A stretch of DNA of 64,000 nt from Streptococcus ratti FA-1 = DSM 20564. GTDB lineage: Bacteria; Bacillota; Bacilli; Lactobacillales; Streptococcaceae. The notes beneath the pieces were generated by a model, which was not told where the DNA came from, did no database searches, and saw nothing but the letters and a program-made list of their open reading frames with translations. The stretch is from assembly GCF_000286075.1 (NCBI RefSeq), contig NZ_AJTZ01000005.1, positions 744,001 through 808,000 of the forward strand. Reading direction: 5' to 3'. Below are positions 57,213-64,000 of this stretch, one piece after another; the stretch's first letter is position 1, and the number at the start of each line of letters is the position of its first letter. The position numbers were made by a program, and so were the translations under genes.

Positions 57213-57447
57213 GCCGACCAACAGTCTAACACACTAAACACCAAAACAAAGATCTGCCAAAAAATCTGGTCCAGGTCCTACTTGAGCGCTACTAGCTGCA
57301 GTTATTAGTTATTACAGCAAGTGGGAAAAGTCATCTGAGAACATCAAGCGTATAAGCACTGTTATTAGGAGACACAGCCAGTCTTTAGCTACTCCTTCTT
57401 TTTTTCATATCAAACTGCACACAGCTCCGTCCGCATAACTTGCTCCC

Positions 57448-57840
57448 TTAACTTTCCTTATTTTCATCGAACAGCTCGTGTTCTCGTTTTTGAATTTGAT
57501 TTTCATAGTTTTCAATTTTGTAATTGAGACGCTCACGAGCCTGATTCAGTTCGTAAATCCGCGCATCCATTTCTTCACGCTGCTCTATAAGTAAGGCCAG
57601 ACGAGCCTCTTCAGTGCCTTCTCCTTTTTCCAACAAGGCAATGTACTCGATAAGCGACTCCACGCTCATACCTGCCTTGCGAAAACAGCGGACAAATTCC
57701 AAAATACCAATCTCATGCTCTGTAAAATTCCGTACACCCGACTTGTGGCGCGGTACAGGCGGAATCAAGCCAATCCGCTCATAGTAGCGGATGGTATCCG
57801 CAGACACCCCTGTCAGTTCACTGACCTTTTTAATATTCAT
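57448..57840 (-). CDS. MerR-family transcriptional regulator (AdhR/NmlR-like)
   Basis: A 130-residue MerR protein. The N-terminal domain reads MNIKKVSELTGVSADTIRYY with ERIGLIPPVPRHKSGVR, and a long C-terminal coiled coil follows (EEMDARIYELNQARERLNYK). It lacks the paired Cys of metal sensors at the C-terminus. The ATG at 57840 follows AAGGAGAAG. It is 41 bases downstream of the alcohol dehydrogenase gene and most likely controls its promoter. Confidence 0.92.
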   Translation of the reverse strand: MNIKKVSELTGVSADTIRYYERIGLIPPVPRHKSGVRNFTEHEIGILEFVRCFRKAGMSVESLIEYIALLEKGEGTEEARLALLIEQREEMDARIYELNQARERLNYKIENYENQIQKREHELFDENKES

Positions 57841-57881
57841 TTTCTTCTCCTTGATTTTTTGAAATATAGCAAAACTGACAG

Positions 57882-58925
57882 CTAATCTTCGCTGATAACA
57901 ATCAAAGATTTGACAGCCTCACGCTTGTCCATAGCTTCATAGGCCGCCTGAATATCATCCAGCCCGAAACGCTTAGTAAAGACTCGGCCAGGGTGAATAT
58001 CCCCATTTAAAACGGCCTCCAAGAGAATTTCCCTGTCATAAGTTGTCACAGAAGCTATACCCCCACGCAAGCCAATATTCTTCCAAAACAAGGCATTGGT
58101 AGCAATCTCAGAATTGTGCGGCACACCGACACGGCCGATAATGGCACCCGGCCGGCAGATTTTTGTTGCTGTATCAACAGACAGGTCTGTTCCGACGCAC
58201 TCAAGAACAGCGTCAGCTCCATTGCCTTCGGTCAAATCAAGAACTCTTGCCACACCTTCATCGCCGCGCTCTGCAACAATGTCCGTCGCTCCAAATTCCT
58301 TAGCCAGAGCCTGCCGATCAGCATGGCGGCTCATTGCAATAATGCGGCCAGCACCCAAGAGCTTAGCGCCGATAACAGCGCAAAGGCCAACAGCACCATC
58401 TCCCATAACAACGACCGTATCCCCTGCTTTCACTTCTGCTGTTTTAGCAGCATGATAGCCCGTGGCCATCACATCTGCGAGGGACAAAAGAGAATTCAGC
58501 TGCTCATCAGAATAATTTGAAGGTTGACCCGGAATTTTAACCAGAGCCCAATTGGCATTGGTATAGCGCAGATACTCACCCTGATAGCCTGCATTGCCGC
58601 CTGGTTCTTGATTCGTACAGTTGCCATCAAAGCCAGCCCGACAAGCTGCACAGTGTCCGCAGCCATGCGTGAAAGGCACAATAACAAAGTCGCCTGCCTT
58701 CACGTCTGTCACAGCAGCACCGACTTCTTGGACAATACCAATAGCCTCGTGACCGGCAAAAGAACCATTTTCACGCTGCGAAATGCCACGAAACCACCAC
58801 AAATCAGACCCGCACACGCAGGCACGTACAATTTTAATAATGGCATCCGTGTCTTTCTGCAGCTTAGGCTTGGGTGCCTCAGTCACAGTCATTTTTCCTG
58901 GTTCAATAAATGTTGCTACTTTCAT
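57882..58925 (-). CDS. Zinc-dependent alcohol dehydrogenase
   Basis: A 347-residue medium-chain dehydrogenase. Catalytic zinc Cys is in VRACVCGSDLWW, with GHEAIGIVQEVG after it. Structural zinc Cys are in HGCGHCAACRAGFDGNC, and the NAD-binding motif is VVMGDGAVGLCAVIGAKLLG. I chose ATG 58925 (MKVATFIEPGKM) after AAGGAAT. Its association with an AdhR/NmlR-like regulator suggests a role in aldehyde or electrophile detoxification. Confidence 0.93.
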   Translation of the reverse strand: MKVATFIEPGKMTVTEAPKPKLQKDTDAIIKIVRACVCGSDLWWFRGISQRENGSFAGHEAIGIVQEVGAAVTDVKAGDFVIVPFTHGCGHCAACRAGFDGNCTNQEPGGNAGYQGEYLRYTNANWALVKIPGQPSNYSDEQLNSLLSLADVMATGYHAAKTAEVKAGDTVVVMGDGAVGLCAVIGAKLLGAGRIIAMSRHADRQALAKEFGATDIVAERGDEGVARVLDLTEGNGADAVLECVGTDLSVDTATKICRPGAIIGRVGVPHNSEIATNALFWKNIGLRGGIASVTTYDREILLEAVLNGDIHPGRVFTKRFGLDDIQAAYEAMDKREAVKSLIVISED

Positions 58926-58999
58926 CTGTATTCCTTCTTTCGTTAAAATTAGCTGGACATCCGTGCTATCACACTCAGATAGACCCACTGACACCTATC

Positions 59000-59030
59000 A
59001 TTATACACCTTAGAGTGCACTTCAAGGCAA
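59000..59030 (-). promoter_or_regulatory. MerR-type promoter of the alcohol dehydrogenase
   Basis: TTGCCT (complement of 59025-59030) and TATAAT (complement of 59000-59005) are 19 bases apart. The spacer contains the dyad CCTTGAAGTGCACTCTAAGG. A 19-base spacer with a central dyad is the hallmark of MerR-family activated promoters. Confidence 0.85.
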
Positions 59031-59062
59031 GAAAAAATCAAGGAAAAGTATATTTCCTTGAT
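59031..59062 (-). terminator. Terminator of the DUF2974 gene
   Basis: Perfect 10-bp arms ATCAAGGAAA/TTTCCTTGAT with a 6-base loop; on the minus strand a TTTTTTC run follows and runs directly into the adh -35 box. Confidence 0.75.
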
Positions 59063-59151
59063 GAAATGACCATAATTTTACGTCATAAAACCTGTGGTGC
59101 TAGCAGCTATCAAGTATCTCTGATGACTGCTCTCTGTCAGGCATGATACTT

Positions 59152-60324
59152 TTACTTCATCGGCAGCTGGAAATGCTTTAGGAAATCAGGCAGACGCCTG
59201 TTGACGGACTCTTTTGTATTTTTTAAAGAATGCCCTGCAAAATGACTGACCAAAACAGCCAATGATTTACGCATGAGACGGCGTTTATCATCATCCAGAT
59301 CTTGAAAATAATCCGTCATGACATGGCCTAATTTTTGCGGAATATCCCGATTCCGGCCTAAAAAATCATTGAGACTGTCAATTCCGTTATCCATAAAAAG
59401 ATTAAAGAAAGTATCAAAAAAAATCTTCAGCTCCTGGCTGGACAGCTCTTCATTCCACGTTTGAAAGGTTTTCTCTAAAGCAAGACTGAAGTCTGTCCCT
59501 TTGCTGACTTTGATGAACTGCCCCAGTTGCAAATCAACCTGCCAGTTAGCGACATTGTGCTGATTGATGCCAAAAGAAACACTGTCTACAATTTTAGCAT
59601 CAACTCCAGCCCTACGCATAATACCGACAATGGACTCTTTAGGACGGATGGCCAAGATTTTTGACTGAATATTGCCATAGCCAAAAGAAGACAGTACACT
59701 TTGATGAAGCCCAGGCGCATCAAGCATGTAAACCGCTGAAATCTTTTCTTGATAAGAACTGAGCAGATGGCTGCTGGCATAAACAGCCAGATTGCCGCCT
59801 TTAGAGTGGCCAGAGACGACCGCCTGCCCATCAAAATCTTTGAGAAAGTCCGCTAAATAGCGGCTGGCCATCCGCTGAGCTGGAATTTCACGCATATATG
59901 TCATTCGAAAATCTTCCTGCCAGCCAATCAAACTGTCATCCGTTCCTCGAAAGATAACCTGTGTATGCTTGAGAGACGGCAGACTGAGAACCATAGCAGC
60001 AAACTGCCGTTCAAATTCCGGACTGACTTCATTGACATAACAACTAAGAGACAAGTCTGCAAAACGCTGGCTGGAAAGAAGGCTATCCAGCAGCAATAAG
60101 CGCTCCTTGGTCACTAAAAAATCATGCTTAAAATGAACCAGTGCTTCTTTATCCAGATAATCTTTAAGGCATAGGCTGTCTCTCGTTAAAGACGGCTGCT
60201 GCAGCCACTCTCCCAAGGGCAGATAGCCCAGCTCATTGAGACAGGCTATATCTACTTCATTTAAGGGCAGGTCTGCAAAAGACTGCTCGGTATTTGCTTT
60301 AACATAATCAATAAAATTAGCCAC
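59152..60324 (-). CDS. DUF2974 (Mbeg1-like) alpha/beta hydrolase
   Basis: A 390-residue cytoplasmic protein with a lipase-like nucleophile elbow VVSGHSKGGNLAVYAS and the family N-terminus NFIDYVKANTEQSFADLPLN. Members are lipase-like hydrolases of unknown substrate. The start is GTG at 60324 after TAGGAAAACT. Confidence 0.88.
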   Translation of the reverse strand: MANFIDYVKANTEQSFADLPLNEVDIACLNELGYLPLGEWLQQPSLTRDSLCLKDYLDKEALVHFKHDFLVTKERLLLLDSLLSSQRFADLSLSCYVNEVSPEFERQFAAMVLSLPSLKHTQVIFRGTDDSLIGWQEDFRMTYMREIPAQRMASRYLADFLKDFDGQAVVSGHSKGGNLAVYASSHLLSSYQEKISAVYMLDAPGLHQSVLSSFGYGNIQSKILAIRPKESIVGIMRRAGVDAKIVDSVSFGINQHNVANWQVDLQLGQFIKVSKGTDFSLALEKTFQTWNEELSSQELKIFFDTFFNLFMDNGIDSLNDFLGRNRDIPQKLGHVMTDYFQDLDDDKRRLMRKSLAVLVSHFAGHSLKNTKESVNRRLPDFLKHFQLPMK

Positions 60325-60448
60325 AGTTTTCCTACTTTAAGATGTGTTTTTTACTTTCATTCTACAAAGTTTTTGCTTACAGGTCAATGAAAATATGGTA
60401 TGATAAAAAAAGATTTTGAACACGATAGAAAGGTTACGCTATTACGCT

Positions 60449-61117
60449 ATGTCAAAGACACTGATTTTTAGAATTCTCATTGCTCTTGCTGGTATCATTG
60501 GTGTCTCTATCCAAATCACACAGTCCGGCTGGGGCATGCTTTTATATTACACAACTCTCTCAAATGCTTTAGTATTCAGCTTTCTTATTTACCTCATTAT
60601 CCAAGAAATAATGGCTCCGCAGAAACCTTTTACCCTTCAGCTGCTGCGTCTTAAGGGCGGTGTTACCATGATTATCATCATGACGTTCATGGTTTACCAT
60701 TTTATCCTAGCTCCTAAGGTGAGAGCCTATGATTACTATACGCTTCGGAATTTTCTGGTTCACTATGTTCTTCCTTTGGGAATGATAGCTGACACTTTGA
60801 TTGTTGATCGGCCGAGAGTTTATCGTTGGTTTGATCCTTTGATTTGGACAGTTTTTCCTTTAGTGTATTTTGCTTTGGCGCTTATCAACGGACTTATTGT
60901 AAAATGGGAGGTCCCCGGTTCTGCTGACAGTCCTTTCCCTTACTTTTTTATCAATGTGACCAAATATGGTTTCAAAAGTGTCCTAATCAATGCCCTTAGC
61001 ATTGCTCTTATTTATCTTTTTCTCAGTTATAGTTTAGTATGTATCAAATACTTCATCGGTTCCAAAAAGAGAGCCGTCCAGAATCAAACGGCAAGACTAA
61101 AAATTTCTTCAAACTAA
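60449..61117 (+). CDS. Pr6Pr-family membrane protein
   Basis: A 222-residue protein with six hydrophobic helices, typical of the Pr6Pr family. It has QSGWGMLLYYTTLSNALVFS and NFLVHYVLPLGMIADTLIVD. I use ATG 60449 (MSKTLIFRILIALAG); the nearest AGAAAGG lies 15 bases upstream, farther than usual, and a TTG at 60416 would add 11 residues. An extended -10 (TGGTATGAT) ends at 60404. Function unknown. Confidence 0.82.
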   Translation: MSKTLIFRILIALAGIIGVSIQITQSGWGMLLYYTTLSNALVFSFLIYLIIQEIMAPQKPFTLQLLRLKGGVTMIIIMTFMVYHFILAPKVRAYDYYTLRNFLVHYVLPLGMIADTLIVDRPRVYRWFDPLIWTVFPLVYFALALINGLIVKWEVPGSADSPFPYFFINVTKYGFKSVLINALSIALIYLFLSYSLVCIKYFIGSKKRAVQNQTARLKISSN

Positions 61118-61170
61118 AAAGCAGGGCGCAGCTGTCTGACACAGACAGTTTTGCAGCTCTGCTTCTTTTC
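61118..61170. terminator. Bidirectional terminator between two convergent genes
   Basis: AAAGCAG and CTGCTT outer arms with a CTGTCTG/CAGACAG inner stem, T runs on both sides. Confidence 0.8.
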
Positions 61171-61782
61171 TTATTGCTGATCAGATTTATAGAGAACTCC
61201 CTTACTGAAATCATCACTGCCAAAAGTTGTTTGTGAACTGATATAAAGACGGTCACGGGAAGTGTCTGATGTATCACTGTAACCTTCAGTGAAGAATTCA
61301 GCAGGAATCGCTGCTCCGCCTTTGACAAACAAGAGATTGTAAACGACTGTTCCATCGGCTGAACTTAAGCTAGCCTGATAAATAGTATCGCTTGCAGCTT
61401 GGCCAGGAGTCAGTGTAAACTCTGTTACATTTTGAACAGTGGCACTCTCAAGCCCTGTTGCATTGAATTTCAGACTATCTCCCAGTTCATTGGTCCAAGT
61501 ACCTACTGCAGAAGTATAATCCCCGGCCGCAAGGGCTGCTAAATCAAAACTGGACGCCGGTGCTTGCGAAGAAGTTGTTGTCTCCTGCTTTTCTTCTGGA
61601 TCTTTCTTAGGATTGACTACATGTGTCTGCGTTTTGCTGCCTGATGTTTTGTCCGAATTCTTAAAGTAGGCAGAAACAAAATAGACAGCCAAACCTATAA
61701 TAATAAGAAGCAGTCCCAGCAATAAGATGCTAAATACTGTCTTTCTTCTGGATTTTCTGCGGCTAGCACGACGTCTTGGCAT
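61171..61782 (-). CDS. Membrane-anchored DUF6287-like protein
   Basis: A 203-residue protein with a very basic N-terminus (RRRASRRKSRRK), one membrane helix (about residues 16-40) and a Thr/Lys-rich linker. An extracellular domain follows with FDLAALAAGDYTSAVGTWTN, a pattern of DUF6287 domains. The ATG at 61782 follows GGAGGG. Function unknown. Confidence 0.75.
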   Translation of the reverse strand: MPRRRASRRKSRRKTVFSILLLGLLLIIIGLAVYFVSAYFKNSDKTSGSKTQTHVVNPKKDPEEKQETTTSSQAPASSFDLAALAAGDYTSAVGTWTNELGDSLKFNATGLESATVQNVTEFTLTPGQAASDTIYQASLSSADGTVVYNLLFVKGGAAIPAEFFTEGYSDTSDTSRDRLYISSQTTFGSDDFSKGVLYKSDQQ

Positions 61783-61863
61783 AATCAGCCCTCCAATTTC
61801 AATATTACTCTTCCATTTATTTTACACAATTTTTTGTTAAAAAAACAGACTTTTTGGGGTTTT

Positions 61864-62340
61864 TTAAAGAATTTTTTCCATTTTGGTTTCCCGAGCTTTT
61901 AAGCCCTGACGCTCATAAAAGGCTAAGGCTCCTTCATTGTCATTCCAGACATTGAGAGTAAGGTCATAGCAGCCCAATTCTTTAGCATATTTTAAGGCAA
62001 AGTCAAAAAGTTTCTGACCGATTTTTTGTCCTCTGACTTCTTCGGATACACACAAATCATCGATAAAGAGAGTTTTCAGCGGTTTTGATACCGAAGGCTC
62101 CTTGCTTGCCTTTATTATTAAAAACAAATGGCCCAAAACTCGCCCTTTATCATCAACATAAACAAAGATTGGTTTTGATGCATCCTGCAGTAAATCTTTT
62201 AATTCCTCTTCGGAATATTTACTTCCCTGCTCTGTATCCTGAAAGAGATCTGGACGAACCCTTTGGTGAACCTGAAAAATCTGATTTAAAAGCTTTTGCA
62301 GGTCTGGAATATCTGTAATTTGTGCTAATCTAATGGGCAT
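61864..62340 (-). CDS. GNAT-family N-acetyltransferase
   Basis: A 158-residue acetyltransferase. The acetyl-CoA loop VSEEVRGQKIGQKLFDFALK and the C-terminal LNVWNDNEGALAFYERQGLK are typical. The ATG at 62340 follows GGAGATTA. It lies 25 bases downstream of lepA and is probably co-transcribed. Substrate unknown. Confidence 0.92.
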   Translation of the reverse strand: MPIRLAQITDIPDLQKLLNQIFQVHQRVRPDLFQDTEQGSKYSEEELKDLLQDASKPIFVYVDDKGRVLGHLFLIIKASKEPSVSKPLKTLFIDDLCVSEEVRGQKIGQKLFDFALKYAKELGCYDLTLNVWNDNEGALAFYERQGLKARETKMEKIL

Positions 62341-62365
62341 AATAATCTCCTTCTGCTATTAAAAG

Positions 62366-64000
62366 CTATTTTTTCTTATTATCGTCATCATCCATAGATA
62401 AAACGCTGAGAAAGGCTTCCTGAGGAACCTCAACCGAACCGATTGATTTCATCCGCTTTTTCCCAGCCTTTTGTTTTTCAAGAAGTTTGCGTTTTCTGGA
62501 AACATCACCGCCGTAACATTTGGCAAGGACATTTTTCCGCAAAGCTTTAATATCAGAACGAGCCACAATTTTTTGACCGATAGCTGCCTGAACTGGCACT
62601 TCGAACTGCTGACGCGGAATAATTTTCTTGAGCTTCTCAACAATCAGCTTGCCGCGTTCATAGGCAAATTCCTTATGCACAATAAAGCTGAGCGCATCAA
62701 CCTTATCGCCATTGAGCAGAATATCCATTTTAACCAGCTGTGATTTCCGGTACTCAGAAATCTCATAGTCAAAACTGGCATAGCCGCGGGTAGAAGATTT
62801 TAATTTATCAAAGAAATCAAATACAATCTCAGCCAAAGGAATTTGATAAATGACATTAACACGATTATCATCAATATAATCCATAGTCACAAAGTCACCG
62901 CGCTTGCGCTGCGATAATTCCATGACAGCTCCCACATATTCCTGCGGCACCATAATCTGTGCTTTAACATAGGGTTCTTCAATCGTATCAATCTTGGTCG
63001 GATCCGGAAATTCAGATGGATTGGACACTTCCAGCACCTCATTATCGGTCGTATTGACATGATAAACTACTGACGGTGCTGTCATGATGAGGTCAATATT
63101 GAATTCACGCTCCAAACGCTCCTGAATGACATCCATATGCAGCAAACCTAAGAAACCACAGCGAAATCCAAAACCAAGAGCTTGAGAAGTCTCAGGTTCA
63201 AACTGAAGGCTGGCATCATTGAGCTGCAATTTTTCAAGAGCTTCCCTCAAATCATTATATTTTCCAGAATCAATCGGATAAATCCCTGCAAAAACCATGG
63301 GATTCAGCTGTTTATAACCATGCAGCGGTGCCTCAGCCGGACGATTCGCCAAAGTCACCGTATCACCGACACGCGTATCTGCCACGGTCTTGATAGAAGC
63401 TGCCAAATAACCAACATCTCCGGTCGCCAAAAAATCACGGCTGATAGCCTTAGGGGTAAAGATACCTACCTCTGTCACATCAAAGGTCTTACCATTGCTC
63501 ATCAGCTTGATCTTATCTCCAGGCCTAACCATGCCATCTATGACCCGAATCTGCAAGATAACACCGCGATAGGCATCATAAACAGAATCAAAAATAAGCG
63601 CTTTGAGCGGTGCTTCGACATCGCCAGCAGGAGCCGGAACCTTTTCGACAATCTGTTCAAGAATATCTTCAATGCCGATTCCTGCCTTGGCAGATGCTAG
63701 AACAGCTTCGCTGGCATCAAGACCAATCACATCTTCAATCTCAGCTCGCACGCGCTCGGGATCCGCAGCCGGCAGGTCAATTTTATTGATGACCGGCAAA
63801 ATTTCCAAATCATTATCCAGTGCCAAATAAACATTGGCCAAGGTCTGCGCTTCAATTCCCTGGGCAGCATCTACCACCAAAATCGCTCCCTCACAGGCTG
63901 CCAAAGAACGCGACACCTCATAGGTAAAGTCCACATGCCCCGGCGTGTCAATCAAGTGGAAAATGTAAGTCTCACCGTCTTTAGCGGTATAATTAAGCTC
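62366..64000 (-). CDS. lepA: Elongation factor 4, C-terminal part (runs off the right edge)
   Basis: LepA is a ribosome-associated GTPase. The 544 residues visible begin inside the G domain. G3 ([11 protein letters not shown]) and G4 (NKIDLP) are present, followed by [38 protein letters not shown] and the LepA-specific C-terminus with [20 protein letters not shown]. The P-loop and start are outside the window; the frame is open to base 64000. Confidence 0.97.
   Translation of the reverse strand, partial: ELNYTAKDGETYIFHLIDTPGHVDFTYEVSRSLAACEGAILVVDAAQGIEAQTLANVYLALDNDLEILPVINKIDLPAADPERVRAEIEDVIGLDASEAVLASAKAGIGIEDILEQIVEKVPAPAGDVEAPLKALIFDSVYDAYRGVILQIRVIDGMVRPGDKIKLMSNGKTFDVTEVGIFTPKAISRDFLATGDVGYLAASIKTVADTRVGDTVTLANRPAEAPLHGYKQLNPMVFAGIYPIDSGKYNDLREALEKLQLNDASLQFEPETSQALGFGFRCGFLGLLHMDVIQERLEREFNIDLIMTAPSVVYHVNTTDNEVLEVSNPSEFPDPTKIDTIEEPYVKAQIMVPQEYVGAVMELSQRKRGDFVTMDYIDDNRVNVIYQIPLAEIVFDFFDKLKSSTRGYASFDYEISEYRKSQLVKMDILLNGDKVDALSFIVHKEFAYERGKLIVEKLKKIIPRQQFEVPVQAAIGQKIVARSDIKALRKNVLAKCYGGDVSRKRKLLEKQKAGKKRMKSIGSVEVPQEAFLSVLSMDDDDNKKK

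Overview
The window looks like a chromosome segment of a low-GC Firmicute, almost certainly a Streptococcus and probably of the mutans group. The evidence is the set of typical streptococcal proteins (CpsY, LytR-CpsA-Psr protein, PlsY, MnmE, PepV, LPXTG surface proteins), the AGGAG ribosome sites, BOX-like and GGAGTGGGAC intergenic repeats, and a gene order (pyrK-D-F-E, cpsY, deoD, punA, deoB, rpiA, mnmE) that I remember as similar in S. mutans. No rRNA, tRNA or CRISPR array was seen.

Layout. 1-2.7 kb: parC (5' part) and parE on the minus strand, with plsY divergent. 3.5-15.4 kb: a cell-wall 5'-nucleotidase, pyrC-ung, an amino-acid ABC permease and lipoprotein split by two repeats, an amidase, a PEBP-family protein, and the pyrK-pyrD-pyrF-pyrE operon behind a PyrR-type attenuator. 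15.5-26.2 kb: a surface-polysaccharide cluster reading leftward from the cpsA promoter (LCP protein, priming transferase, flippase, UDP-galactopyranose mutase, DUF4422 transferase, polymerase, GT2, LicD, TagD, LicD). It suggests a galactofuranose-containing polymer decorated with a phospho-substituent such as glycerol phosphate. cpsY, a LysR regulator, is divergent from it. 27.5-34.4 kb: a nucleoside-salvage cluster (rpiA, deoB, hydrolase, punA, small membrane proteins, glutamine amidotransferase, deoD, HEPN-like protein).

34.4-43.6 kb: mnmE, a vWA LPXTG protein, a UDG-family protein, pepV, a nitroreductase, an orphan bacteriocin-immunity protein, a GNAT enzyme and uvrC. 43.7-51.2 kb: an A+T-rich accessory island bordered by an ISL3 transposase remnant. 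It carries an intact SIR2-HerA pair (a known anti-phage architecture), then a broken second SIR2-like gene joined to a broken hsdS half, then a YaaC-like gene, an unrecognised gene and a frameshifted PD-(D/E)XK-like gene. 51.4 kb: a strong promoter and terminator enclose about 140 nt without an ORF, a candidate small RNA. 51.6-64 kb: a YkgJ-like metal-binding protein, a sugar operon (1-phosphofructokinase-family kinase, fructose-type PTS, LacD) with a divergent RpiR regulator, a zinc alcohol dehydrogenase with a MerR regulator and a 19-bp-spacer promoter, a DUF2974 hydrolase, a Pr6Pr membrane protein, a DUF6287-like protein, a GNAT enzyme and lepA (3' part).

The least explained signals are: (i) a modular hairpin-rich repeat present twice (about 21.0 and 27.2 kb) with compensatory base changes, plus a possible third relative between parE and parC; (ii) four genes (plsY, cpsY, mnmE, uvrC) whose ATG starts exactly 6 nt after the -10 hexamer, implying leaderless mRNAs; (iii) a shared leader motif in front of deoD and punA, neither of which has a clear ribosome site; (iv) the eroding defence island; and (v) the candidate small RNA.
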